NCBI RefSeq assembly: GCF_010671925.1 | Contig: NZ_JAAHIH010000006.1 | Coordinates: forward strand, 850,707 to 914,706 | Origin: Moorena sp. SIOASIH | Lineage (GTDB): Bacteria > Cyanobacteriota > Cyanobacteriia > Cyanobacteriales > Coleofasciculaceae | Length of the DNA stretch: 64,000 bases | Direction: 5' to 3' | Part shown: piece after piece, positions 32,453 to 41,710 of the stretch | Layout of the letters: every line of letters starts with the position of its first letter | Numbering within the stretch: position 1 is the stretch's first letter | Made by a program: the position numbers and the translations under genes | Notes under the pieces: generated by a model | The model's database searches: none | Told to the model about the DNA's origin: nothing | Seen by the model: only the letters and a program-made list of their open reading frames with translations

Positions 32453-35400
32453 ATGTCAAGCCTATTATACCGCAATATAAGACTGCTAATTCTGACTATA
32501 TTCCTCATTCTAGTCTTGGGATTTTCCTCCTTAGGTATCCTGCCCCGCATGGAAGATCCCCAGCTCAGTCAGTGGTTAGGCAAAATCACCACCAGTTTTC
32601 CTGGAGCCAGTGCCGAACGGGTAGAATCTCTAGTGACGGACAAATTAGAACAAGAATTATTTAAGATTGAAGAGATTAAAACTATCACATCCACCTCACG
32701 CTTTGGCAGCTCTACAGTAGTTATCAAACTCAAAGATACTGTTGAGGATTTTGACAAAGTTTGGTCTCGCGTGCGCGATCGCATCGCCGATGTTACCCCA
32801 CAACTCCCTCCAGGAGCTCTAACACCAAAATACGAAGAGATTAATCAAAGGGCATATACACTGATTGTTGCACTCACCTGGGATTTAGAAACACCAGCTA
32901 ACTATGCTATTTTGAGCAGAATAGCAGAAGAACTCAAAGATGAACTACGCACCAAAGGAGGTACAGAAGAAATCGAGTTTTTTGGTGCTCCATCGGAAGA
33001 GATTGTTGTCGAAATCAACCAGGCTGACCTAGCGGCTTTAGGTATTACCCCCCAAGAACTTTCCGAGCAAATCCGCATCAGCGATGCTAAGGTCTCCTCA
33101 GGAACACTCCGTAGCACCAACAATAACCTGTTAATTGAAGTAGAAACAGAGCTAGATTCTCTAGAGCGCATCCGACAAATTCCTATTGGTCTGGGCAACA
33201 ACTCAGGACAGTTAGCTCGCCTGGGAGATATTGCCAATGTCAAAAAAGGTATACAAGAGCCCCCTGGGGAGCTAGCCATCATCAATGGCAAACCAGGAAT
33301 CGCCTTAGCCGTTCGCATAGAACCTAGTATACGCATTGATCGTTGGATGAAAAGGACTCGCCAAACCCTAGAAGAGTTCCGCCAGAGTAGCCCCAGTGGC
33401 ATTGACTTACAACTGCTGCTAGACCAAAACCGTTATGTAGACAGCCGATTGAATGGCTTGTTCCAAAACCTGATCCTCGGTTCCTTGTGTGTTGTTACCA
33501 GTACGGCCTTCCTCATGGGATGGAAAGCTGCCATAGTAGTCGGTTCAGCAATTCCCCTCTCAGTCCTGATGGTGTTTGGAGGGATGAGAGTACTGGGAAT
33601 TCCCCTGCATCAGATATCAATCACCGGACTAGTAATTGCTCTAGGGATGTTGATCGATAACGCCATTGTCGTTGTCGATGAAATGGAAAACCTACTCAGA
33701 CAGGGTCTCCCACCCCAAAAGGCAATAGCCAAAACTGTCAAGTACTTAGCCATACCCCTATTGGCATCCACCCTGACCACAGTGTTGACCTTTCTCCCGA
33801 TTGCTCTTCTTCCTGGGGATACAGGGGAATTTGTAGGGACAATTTCTTTTAGTGTGATCCTTGCTCTGCTCAGTTCCCTATTGTTATCTTTAACAGTCAT
33901 CCCCGCTCTCAATGGCAGGATGCAGGTTCTAAATTATGAACGAGGAACGAAAAACGATCAATTAACCTTCCAGGGCTGGTGGAATACAGGCTTTTCTATA
34001 CCCAGGTTAACTAAAGTTTATCGTCATACCCTGGCTTCTATCTTGGCACGCCCTGTAGTGGGAGTGGTGCTAGCTCTGATTTTACCAGTCACAGGCTTTA
34101 TGATGGCTGGAACTCTCCAAGAGCAGTTCTTCCCTCCGGCAGATCGAGATCAATTCCACATCGAGTTGGAACTTTCCTCATCCGCATCCTTAGAACAAAA
34201 CCAATCTGTTGTTGAAGGAGCAACTGAGGTGATTTTGAACCACCCCGAAGTGGTTAACGTTCATTGGTTTTTAGGAACATATGCCCCTAAATTCTACTAC
34301 AATCTAAGCACCAGGGGGAACAAGGGTGGAATGCCCAATTATGCTGCTGCCATGGTTCAACTGACCTCAGCCACCAAGAGCCGCCAGTTGATTCAAAACC
34401 TACAAAAAGAACTAGACCTTGTTATCCCAGAAGCCCGAGTCTTAGTCAAACAACTGGAACAGGGACCACCATTTGCCCCCATTGAATTACGTATCATAGG
34501 CCCTAACCTAAATATCTTAAAACAATTAGGAAACCAGGTCCGGGAAGAACTGGTTGGTGTAGCCAACATCACCCACACCCGCACCAGTTTAGGGGAAGCC
34601 CTACCCAAACTCGCCCTATCCTTAGACGAAGAACAAGCCCGACTCACCGGATTGAACAACACCCAGATTGCCCAGCAACTCAATGGTAACCTGGAAGGAA
34701 CACTCGGTGGCTCTATCCTAGAGGGTACCGAAGAACTCCCAGTGCGCGTTCGCCTAGGCAAACGCGTACGCGGCAACCTCGACCAAATTGCCACCCTCGA
34801 CCTGCTGCCAACCACCATCCCATCGAATCAAAATCCCCCGACCGTTCCCCTCTCTGCCCTTGGTCAAATCGAACTGGTTCCCGAACTAGCCACCATTACC
34901 CGACGCAATGGCCAACGGGTCAACACAGTCCAAGGCTTCATCACGGCAGGAGTCCTACCGTCAACGGTGTTAGCAGACTTCAAACAGCGCCTAGAAACCA
35001 GTGACTTCCAACTGCCCCCAGGCTATTCTCTGCAGTGGGGAGGAGAATCCGCCGAACGCAATGAAGCCGTAGGCAACCTGTTGTCCACCGTCGGTGTGCT
35101 GCTAGTCTTAATGGTTGCCACCCTAGTCCTGTCTTTTGGGTCTTTCCGGTCTGCCGGGATCATTGCTCTAGTGGGTATTGGTTCCATTGGTCTGGCACTT
35201 GCTTCCTTGTGGATGTTTGACTATCCCTTGGGTTTCATGGCTATCCTCGGCACCGTTGGTCTAGTGGGTGTGGCGATTAACGACTCTATCGTCGTCCTAG
35301 CTGCCCTCCGGTCTGACTCAATGGCTCGTCAAGGAAACCGAAAAGCCATGGTAGAGGTAATTGTTCTTTCCACTCGCCACGTCCTCACCACCACCATCAC

Positions 35401-35641
35401 TACAGTAGCTGGTTTCGTACCCCTGTTGCTTGATGGTGGTCAGTTTTGGCCCCCTCTTGCTATCTGTATTGCTGGTGGCGTAGGCGGTGCTACTCTCCTA
35501 GCTCTGTTGTTCGTGCCTTGTGCTTACTTGCTGCTTTTCCGTCGTCGTCCGAGAGTGAGGGACAGGCAATATCGAACTCTGACCATAGAACATTTCAATG
35601 CCAATAGCACGCCTACTGTCGGGGGTCATTACTATGAATAA
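32453..35641 (+). CDS. RND-family efflux transporter (AcrB/MdtB-like)
   Basis: This 1062-residue inner-membrane pump has the RND plan of 12 spans with two large periplasmic loops. N-terminal helix 1 is LLILTIFLILVLGFS. The proton-relay region is LGMLIDNAIVVVDEMEN (AcrB has DD where this has DN), with the matching GVAINDSIVVLAALRSD in the second half. It overlaps the adaptor gene start by 8 bp (ATGAATAATAA), so the pump and adaptor are translationally coupled. With an outer-membrane TolC-type channel from elsewhere it would export small hydrophobic molecules, possibly the cluster product. Confidence 0.93.
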   Translation: MSSLLYRNIRLLILTIFLILVLGFSSLGILPRMEDPQLSQWLGKITTSFPGASAERVESLVTDKLEQELFKIEEIKTITSTSRFGSSTVVIKLKDTVEDFDKVWSRVRDRIADVTPQLPPGALTPKYEEINQRAYTLIVALTWDLETPANYAILSRIAEELKDELRTKGGTEEIEFFGAPSEEIVVEINQADLAALGITPQELSEQIRISDAKVSSGTLRSTNNNLLIEVETELDSLERIRQIPIGLGNNSGQLARLGDIANVKKGIQEPPGELAIINGKPGIALAVRIEPSIRIDRWMKRTRQTLEEFRQSSPSGIDLQLLLDQNRYVDSRLNGLFQNLILGSLCVVTSTAFLMGWKAAIVVGSAIPLSVLMVFGGMRVLGIPLHQISITGLVIALGMLIDNAIVVVDEMENLLRQGLPPQKAIAKTVKYLAIPLLASTLTTVLTFLPIALLPGDTGEFVGTISFSVILALLSSLLLSLTVIPALNGRMQVLNYERGTKNDQLTFQGWWNTGFSIPRLTKVYRHTLASILARPVVGVVLALILPVTGFMMAGTLQEQFFPPADRDQFHIELELSSSASLEQNQSVVEGATEVILNHPEVVNVHWFLGTYAPKFYYNLSTRGNKGGMPNYAAAMVQLTSATKSRQLIQNLQKELDLVIPEARVLVKQLEQGPPFAPIELRIIGPNLNILKQLGNQVREELVGVANITHTRTSLGEALPKLALSLDEEQARLTGLNNTQIAQQLNGNLEGTLGGSILEGTEELPVRVRLGKRVRGNLDQIATLDLLPTTIPSNQNPPTVPLSALGQIELVPELATITRRNGQRVNTVQGFITAGVLPSTVLADFKQRLETSDFQLPPGYSLQWGGESAERNEAVGNLLSTVGVLLVLMVATLVLSFGSFRSAGIIALVGIGSIGLALASLWMFDYPLGFMAILGTVGLVGVAINDSIVVLAALRSDSMARQGNRKAMVEVIVLSTRHVLTTTITTVAGFVPLLLDGGQFWPPLAICIAGGVGGATLLALLFVPCAYLLLFRRRPRVRDRQYRTLTIEHFNANSTPTVGGHYYE

Positions 35642-37127
35642 TAACTCAGCTGGCCATCAAACTAGTCTGACTCGAGAACAGACAGACAGATTGGATAAAT
35701 CTCCTCCTGCTGTTGAGCAAGAGCAAATCTTCCCTTCGTTAACTGTCAACGAAAGGGAAAAAACCCTTTCACTCAATAAATTTGGCTTATTGCAGAGTGG
35801 GACTATCTTATTACTGTCTGGGTTCTGTATTTTTCTGCTCAGTCCCCCTGGATCTAACTGGCGCTTAAATTTATCCAAGCTTAATGCTAGCCAAGCCAAT
35901 CAGGAATCAAAGCCTCAAGCTTCCTTTTCCGGCAATATCCTCCCGGTTGAGACAATCAGCATCAAGTCGGTAGATTCATACCAACTGTTGCGCTCCTACA
36001 CTGGTTCCCTAGTCACCCGCCGCAGTAGCGAACTGGGCTTTGAGCGTTCTGGTAAATTAGTCCGCCTCACAGTGGATGAAGGAGACTGGGTTAAAGCTAG
36101 TACGCCCCTGGCTTACCTAGATACCAGGAATCTGAAAGCCCAACAGCGGGAATTACTGGCGAATCTTGCCCAACAGCGAGCCCAGCTCAAGGAACTCTTT
36201 GCTGGACCGCGTTCCGAAACGATTGCGGCAGCACGAGCTTCAGTGAGGGATTTGAGTTCCCAACTCGAACTCGCTCGCAAGAAACGCTCCCGACGGGAAG
36301 CTTTGTATAGCGAAGGGGCAATTTCTCGTGAGCAACTCGATGAGGCAGCTAGTCAAACCAGTGTCCAACAAGCTCGCCTTGAGGAAGCCAAAAGCCAGGT
36401 AGATGAGCTACTAGCTGGAACACGCCCCGAACGCATTGAAGCCCAACAAGCATCCATCCAACAACTGAATGCCAGACTAGCCAGTCTCGAAATTGAACTG
36501 GAAAACAGTATCCTGAAAGCCCCTTTTTCTGGCACCATCTCTGCCCGCCTTTTTGACGAAGGAACTGTAGTCTCCCCTGGTCAGCCCATCCTTCGCTTAG
36601 TGGAGGATGGTGCAATTCAAGCCCGGATTGGTGTGCCCGTAACCGCCGCTGACCAACTCCAACTCAACAGCGAGCAATCGTTGCAAATCGGACAGAAGAC
36701 TTATCCAGCCAGAGTTTCCTCAATTCTGCCCGAACTAGACTCTAGCACCCGTACCTTAACCGTTGTCCTCACCCTGGATCCCTTGGCCGTCAGGGAAGTG
36801 TCCCCTGGACAGGTAGCGAGGTGGAAATTAGCTGAAACTATTCCTACTGCTGGTTACTGGCTACCCACCACCGCTCTAGTGCAAGGAGTACGTGGTTTGT
36901 GGTCTTGCTACGTCTTGGGGAAATCGGCTGAATCGGATCTTTCCGGTGCAGAGAACCTCTTCAGTGTCGAACGGCGGGATGTGGAAATTTTGCAGACACA
37001 GAGTAACCGCATTCTGGTTCGTGGTACCCTCCGACCAGGGGATCAAGTCATCGTCGGCGGAACCCATCGCCTTGTGCCTGGACAACAGGTGCGCTCAAAA
37101 ACCGTTGCTGGGGTCAAAGTGCGATAG
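35634..37127 (+). CDS. RND periplasmic adaptor (membrane fusion protein)
   Basis: From ATG 35634 it has 497 residues. After a cytoplasmic N-terminus comes one membrane anchor (about 53-72). Then follow a barrel-sandwich half (SYTGSLVTRRSSELGFERSG in part, VDEGDWVKASTPLAYLD), a coiled-coil hairpin rich in RAQLKELFAGPRSE and AQQASIQQLNARLASLE, and the second lipoyl half (LKAPFSGTISARLFDEGTVVSPGQPILRLVE in part). The C-terminal beta-barrel ends in RGTLRPGDQVIVGG. It connects the RND pump to an outer-membrane channel. The alternative start at 35598 overlaps the pump gene by 44 bp and is less likely. Confidence 0.92.
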   Translation: MNNNSAGHQTSLTREQTDRLDKSPPAVEQEQIFPSLTVNEREKTLSLNKFGLLQSGTILLLSGFCIFLLSPPGSNWRLNLSKLNASQANQESKPQASFSGNILPVETISIKSVDSYQLLRSYTGSLVTRRSSELGFERSGKLVRLTVDEGDWVKASTPLAYLDTRNLKAQQRELLANLAQQRAQLKELFAGPRSETIAAARASVRDLSSQLELARKKRSRREALYSEGAISREQLDEAASQTSVQQARLEEAKSQVDELLAGTRPERIEAQQASIQQLNARLASLEIELENSILKAPFSGTISARLFDEGTVVSPGQPILRLVEDGAIQARIGVPVTAADQLQLNSEQSLQIGQKTYPARVSSILPELDSSTRTLTVVLTLDPLAVREVSPGQVARWKLAETIPTAGYWLPTTALVQGVRGLWSCYVLGKSAESDLSGAENLFSVERRDVEILQTQSNRILVRGTLRPGDQVIVGGTHRLVPGQQVRSKTVAGVKVR

Positions 37128-37219
37128 TAGTGTCTTGGGCTAAGTAGAACAAGTATTATTGTTTAAGTTTAACCTTCTTGGTAATGTAATTAGTAGTTAA
37201 GATAAACTCTTTAAGAAGA

Positions 37220-37682
37220 TTGTATAGAAAAACACTGTTTACCCTAACCAGCATAGTCCTACTCACGAGTATCCTGGGCGCTTGCGCCAAGGAACCTTCC
37301 CCCCCTGAAACTAAGTCTAATCTCAGGCTAACTCCAGAAGGTTTGGGTAAACTGAACAAAACCAGCAACGGGTGCATCTCATTTTTGCTGTTTGACTCGG
37401 TGGTGCGTTACGGGGTGGGCTATTTCAATGGTGGCGAAGAGGTAGAAAATCAGGGCGAGCCCACCCCTAACGCACCCTACGCAAAATTTACAAAAGTGAG
37501 ATACACCCACCAGCAACTTTGATGCTGATACCATCAAGACTGCTTTGCCCAGTTATACCGTAAAAAAAGAAACCACCTCTGCTGAAGGGGAAACTTACGA
37601 TATTTTCAGAGCCTACTGGCAAGATAGCCCCGTAATTGTAATTAGCGCGGGTGGCAAACCGCTATATTTTCCTAGACAGTAA
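37220..37682 (+). pseudogene. DUF1131 lipoprotein copy broken by a MITE and 3' truncation
   Basis: It is a near-identical duplicate of the gene at 48009: TTG start, signal peptide and LGAC lipobox, then RLTPEGLG. A 139-bp element with a 9-bp target duplication interrupts it after NKTSN. After the element the reading frame resumes with FDADTIKTALPSYTVKKE, but homology stops at about 37630 (QDSPVIVISAGG) and the protein ends at 37682. The flanking 5' 50 bp is also duplicated, so a segment copy including the promoter region is likely. Confidence 0.85.
37361..37517. mobile_element. MITE with GGGTGYATCTCA ends and 9-bp target duplication, copy 1
   Basis: The element is 37370-37508. The ends GGGTGCATCTCATTTTTG and (inverted) GGGTGTATCTCACTTTTG match at 16 of 18 positions. 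ACCAGCAAC is present on both sides (37361-37369 and 37509-37517). An internal inverted pair GGTGCGTTACGGGGTGGG / CCCACCCCTAACGCACC adds a second stem. The uninterrupted homologue at 48.1 kb has one copy of the target (ACCAGCAAC), proving insertion. No coding capacity. Confidence 0.92.
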
Positions 37683-38819
37683 CAGCTTGTATACTATTTT
37701 AATGAATAAAGGAAATTTTAAAGGAAATACTAGTGAGATTAACAGGATACTGACGACTACAAACATTAACAAAACTACAACATGCCTTAGATAGTCTACT
37801 TTAATAAGTAAACAAATTAAAATGAAGTTGAGGACAATGCTAAAAATTAATAATCCTGAATTAATCAACTTATCCTTGCTAGGCTTAACCCTTTTACTTC
37901 CTACAATATTGGTATTCTTATAATTATTATTTGCAGCCGGAACCATCAGAAAATCGAACATATATAACAGAATTTTCTGGGTATTTTTGGGACGATTTTG
38001 CCAATCCGGTTCCATTAGAAAATCTATTAAGTTCAACAGTCTTTTCGAAAAAGATTTCACTTCATTTCGCCAGAACAACTTTTGAGTTTGTAACTCTTGT
38101 GTAAAATCACTAGGGTGTTTACCACTGAGCAACCGCACAAAGGTACGACCTAAGGAAAAAAAATCAGATTGTGGATAAGCTTCATGTTCATTCATCATCT
38201 CTGGCGGCATATATCCTAGGGTTCCAATACTGGTATTTTGCGAAGTAATTTGTTGTTGTTGAATAATGTATTTTTGGGTTAGTGCTTTAACTGCGCCAAA
38301 GTCAATTAATACCAGTTGTCCATTGGGTCTGACCATGATGTTATCAGGTTTAATATCCCTATGTAAATACTTGGGATGGATTTCATTAAGTATTACTATC
38401 AGTTGTTTTAGCCAGTCAATTGCCTGTGCTTCAGTAATTAGTTGATTGTTCTGTCGCAGCCAATCTTCCAACGTTAGTCCATCAATCTTCTCCATCACCA
38501 AGCAGTGTAAGAAGTCGTCTTGGTTATTTTTATTAGGCACAAAACGGAAGTAGCTATCTGGCTCAACTCGGGGAATTCCTGGATGATTGAGCTGCTTCAA
38601 CACTTCTACTTCTTGCTGAAACAGCTCAACGACTTTTTATCTCATCTTTGAATTGCTATAGTAACTTAATTTCAGGACTTTCAGCACTTTCATTTTGCCT
38701 AAGTTACTTGAGTTAATACCCAGCAAATCTTATACTTCAAAGGTTTGAAAAAAGTTACCGCTGCCTAACTTTTTGATAACTTGGTAACGATTGTGTATTT
38801 CCTGTCCGATCTGAATCAT
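37662..38819 (-). pseudogene. Ser/Thr protein kinase with C-terminal membrane segments, two in-frame TAA codons
   Basis: From ATG 38819 the frame reads MIQIGQEIHNRYQVIKKLG with a glycine loop (GSGNFFQTFEV), then TAA at codon 30 (38730-38732), a lysine-strand region MKVLKVLK, then TAA at codon 61 (38637-38639), and continues without shift into the ORF starting MLKQLNHPGIPRV. The catalytic loop HRDIKPDNIM, DFGAVKAL and YMPPEMM are intact, and two or more hydrophobic helices end the protein. The translated remnant from 38603 lacks the ATP-binding lobe. It is a typical cyanobacterial Hanks-type kinase turned pseudogene by substitutions only. Its last 21 bases overlap the lipoprotein pseudogene on the other strand. 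Confidence 0.85.
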
Positions 38820-38839
38820 AGTTACTTAAATCAGCCACC

Positions 38840-40159
38840 CTAGTACAAACGTTTGTTAAGATAGTTTTTAATTACAGGCTCTACATTAAAAAAGACTTCC
38901 CCAATATCCTGAGAAGTTTTCTCAATAAGTGAACGTTGTAACAAATTATTTATAGATGTCTTTATTTCTGAACTCGCTCTGTTGGGATATGAAGAAAATT
39001 GAGCTAGCAAGTATTGAGTTGAAACTGGCTCGGTAGCCATGGCTAAATGGTTCATTAGCTCTTGATCGAAATCTGATAATAGAGAAAATTGCTTGTCGAA
39101 CATATTGATTAAAACATCACCAATAAATAATGAGCCTTTGAGAAAATCCGAAATTTTACCATTATGGCAGTTTTGGATCGTCCTAACCGCAATCTTTAAG
39201 GCTAAGGGATGACCTTTGTAGCTATCAATTAATTGTCCCACTCCATGCAAAGATTTAGAAATACCGTCCTTTGACAAGAGTGCTTTAGCGTCTTCCTTTT
39301 TCAAGCCTTTGAGTTGGAATTCCCGAATTCTTCCTTGCCTGATTACTAGTTCCTTAACTTCCTGGGGAGGTTCTTGACTGGTCAACAACAAGCAGCTTTG
39401 ATGGCGTTTTTCCCCAATACATTGCAGTAATTTTCTATAGTCCTGGTAGCCCTCTTTGTAAATTCCAGAGGATTCACCAGCATCCATGATCGCTTCTACT
39501 TCATCAAGAACTACCAAACAACGATGCTGGTTGAGGTAATACATTAGTCGCGATAGCAGGTTATTTAGAGTTGTTGATGAAGGGTTTTCCTGATGGTTGG
39601 AAAAGAATTGGATCAGGTCACTCAGAACTTCTTCAACAGATGGAGTATCCTTAAGAGATCGCCAAATCACATACTCAAACTGATCTTTAATCTGTTCAAC
39701 TAGCTTCACTGACAAGGCAGTTTTGCCAATGCCAGTAATGCCAAAAATAGCCACCAATGGAGAGTGATCTGTGACAATCCATTGCTCTAGCTGAGCCAGT
39801 TCGTTGGTGCGTCCGTAGAAATCGGATACATAGGGTGCGTCACTTAAATCGAGTTTTAAGAGGGGACTACTTTCGGTCGGCTCAGGAATAGAGCTTGACG
39901 GTTTTGATAATGACTCGAGAACTAGCCGAAGATTTTTTTTGGTGACACGTTGTCCTGTTAGGTTTGACAGTTTCTTCCATAAGGAAGGAGCAGCCATCTT
40001 CTTAATATAATCCGTGGTGTATCCAGGAATATTCATGTCCTCGTAGGTTTTACCTGCCCAAGAATCTTGGATTATCTTCTGATCACGAGGAGACAGCTCT
40101 TTTTCTCCCTTGGCAATCAGCAAATTATTTAATTGGGTTAGGAATTTGTCAATATCCAT
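38840..40159 (-). CDS. NB-ARC (STAND) NTPase with N-terminal vWA-MoxR-associated-type HTH domain
   Basis: This 439-residue protein (from ATG 40159) has an N-terminal helical module (LSPRDQKIIQDSWAGKTYEDMNIPGYTTDYIKK in part) of the kind found at the front of many cyanobacterial signalling ATPases. The NB-ARC domain has Walker A GITGIGKTALSVKL (about residue 142), Walker B HRCLVVLDEVEA, LLLTSQEPP and the GHPLALKI (GxP) motif. It ends after the winged-helix region and has no WD40 or TPR sensor. STAND proteins act as switches in signalling and defence. It lies 20 bp upstream of the kinase pseudogene on the same strand, so kinase and NTPase were probably one operon. Confidence 0.85.
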   Translation of the reverse strand: MDIDKFLTQLNNLLIAKGEKELSPRDQKIIQDSWAGKTYEDMNIPGYTTDYIKKMAAPSLWKKLSNLTGQRVTKKNLRLVLESLSKPSSSIPEPTESSPLLKLDLSDAPYVSDFYGRTNELAQLEQWIVTDHSPLVAIFGITGIGKTALSVKLVEQIKDQFEYVIWRSLKDTPSVEEVLSDLIQFFSNHQENPSSTTLNNLLSRLMYYLNQHRCLVVLDEVEAIMDAGESSGIYKEGYQDYRKLLQCIGEKRHQSCLLLTSQEPPQEVKELVIRQGRIREFQLKGLKKEDAKALLSKDGISKSLHGVGQLIDSYKGHPLALKIAVRTIQNCHNGKISDFLKGSLFIGDVLINMFDKQFSLLSDFDQELMNHLAMATEPVSTQYLLAQFSSYPNRASSEIKTSINNLLQRSLIEKTSQDIGEVFFNVEPVIKNYLNKRLY

Positions 40160-40228
40160 AATTAATGTCAATGGGGAACACCGAGCAAGGAAGGGGGAAT
40201 TACAGATGTTTTATACCAAATCCCCTTT

Positions 40229-40424
40229 TATAGCTGCTGTTAAGCCCAAAAAACTGAAACTTGCGGCTACATAAACTTTCGGGAGCACCTCAAAGACTGG
40301 GTTTTCCAGGGTTTTTTTAACCCGGATGTCGTATAACCCGTCTGGGTGCGTAAGTCCTAACTGCTCGATCGGGCATCCTGATTTCTGTGTGGGGTTCATG
40401 ACTAGCAACTCCCTTGACTGACTG
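40229..40424 (+). repeat. 190-bp direct repeat, copy 1
   Basis: It begins TATAGCTGCTGTTAAGCCC, has CTTTCGGGAGCACCTCAA and GGTTTTCCAGGG / AACCCGG, and ends CTCCCTTGACTGACTG. Copy 2 lies 800 bp downstream in the same orientation and is about 85-90% identical by eye. A short ORF within it (65 codons, minus strand) is not conserved in frame. Confidence 0.75.
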
Positions 40425-40897
40425 CTGAATTTTGACGGTATCTTTTTTATTCAAAGCGTTCCCGTAGCGGCTCAATGCTTAGGATCGCGCTCATTTCTGA
40501 ATCCGCCAAGCCTTGTCTTGATGCAAAGCGCGAGTGGGAGAAACCCCCTTTGGCCTCGCTGCATCGCTATTCTACCCTGAATCATTATCATTAAGAGCTG
40601 ATTCCTAAAGTAAATCTTAAGAAGTCTGAAAGCCTTGCTATGATTGTCTTTTGGGTATTAAATAGTTCATTTGTTCTATTTGATTGCAAGCCTTATCCTA
40701 CAAGGATTACAGCGAGTTTACGAATCAGCTCTAAGCCTAGTTTTTTGATAATAAGATAAGAGTTGAGCTGATATTTGATGGTGTTTTCCCCAGAAGCCCT
40801 GAAAAGTCAGGACTGACTGCCGCTATTTATTATACAGCAGTACTCAATTGGGTGAGGTACAAAGTCCTGGGTTAATGGCAGTAGGGAGTAGGGAGTA

Positions 40898-40948
40898 GCG
40901 ATGCAGTCGCTGATGGGGGAAACCCCCATCAGCGACTGCATCAAGACA
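40898..40948. repeat. Perfect GATGCAGTCGC palindrome
   Basis: Arms of 20 bp (40900-40919 and 40923-40942) beginning GATGCAGTCGCTGATGG and pairing perfectly around an AAA loop, followed by AAGACA. It is the cleanest member of the GCGATGCAG...TGCATCAAGACA family and sits inside a TATAGC/GAGGTAC element. Confidence 0.85.
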
Positions 40949-41036
40949 GGTACTGACCCAGGTGACCCACACAGCCACCTTGACCACGAGGGACGGCATC
41001 AAGACATTGAATGTACCTCATAATTATGATAAAAAC

Positions 41037-41225
41037 TATAGCTCCTCTTAAGCCCAGAGGACTGAAAGTCCCGGCTACAAAAACTTTCGGGAGCACCTCA
41101 AGGACTGGGTTTTCCAGGGTTTTTTAACCCGGATGTAGTTATGACACCTCTGGGTGTGTAAGTCGTAACTGCTGGATCGGGCATCCTGATTTCTGCGTGG
41201 GGTTCATAACTCCCTTGACTGACTG
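41037..41225 (+). repeat. 190-bp direct repeat, copy 2
   Basis: Same boundaries as 40229-40424: TATAGCTCCTCTTAAGCCC to CTCCCTTGACTGACTG, with scattered substitutions and small indels. Confidence 0.75.
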
Positions 41226-41359
41226 TCCCTCAGATCCCATTCATGAGGATTATGTAAGCATTCAGCTATCAGCGTGTCGCGTATCAGCTTATGCCTTACA
41301 TCACAGGCTTCTAGCCTGTGCCACGCTACTAGATCGGTACTTTTGAATAACATAAGCTG

Positions 41360-41450
41360 ACCGCTGACCACTGACCGCTGACCACTGACCGCTGACCACT
41401 GACCGCTGACCACTGACCGCTGACCACTGACCACTGACCGCTGAATGCTT
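41360..41450. repeat. CTGACCACTGACCG tandem repeat
   Basis: Five or more copies of a 14-bp unit CTGACCGCTGACCA, flanked by AGCATTCAGC and GCTGAATGCTTAC inverted ends. It belongs to the same AGCTGA/CTGACC repeat class as 7561, 52170 and 61376. Confidence 0.85.
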
Positions 41451-41710
41451 ACAGGATTATTCATAAAGTTCATATGAATTGACCTTTAAAAGAGCTGAAT
41501 TTTTGGGATTTTAATTCTTGGTTGCTTTCCATACTATTGAATCGTAGGCCATCAAATACATCAGGTTGCCATTATCTCGACCGTCTATAACTTGATGGAA
41601 TGGGCTGATGGTGAATGTATACCAGGTGAGCTTTATCAAAGAATCGAAGGACAGCCAACAAGTTTTTAGCTTGCTGTTCCAACACTAAACTGTAATCAAG
41701 GAGAAAAGCA

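Larger units (their letters stand above)
40160..41710. other. Long intergenic repeat region
   Basis: It holds two copies of a 190-bp direct repeat (40229-40424 and 41037-41225), two TGCATCGCT-type palindromes (about 40508-40568 and 40898-40948), a TATAGC/GAGGTAC element (about 40843-41041), and a CTGACCACTGACCG tandem (41360-41450). The last 200 bp before 41711 carry the promoter of the secretion operon. No protein-coding gene is supported. Confidence 0.55.

Noticed and set aside
29983..38819. UAA recoding as a sense codon
   Set aside because: The TAA codons replace different residues (for example Glu in TnpB, probably Tyr in the kinase), and intact genes in the window use TAA as a normal stop. 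Ordinary nonsense decay fits better.
41360..41450. Possible CRISPR-like repeat array
   Set aside because: The 14-bp units are contiguous and there are no spacers or cas genes.
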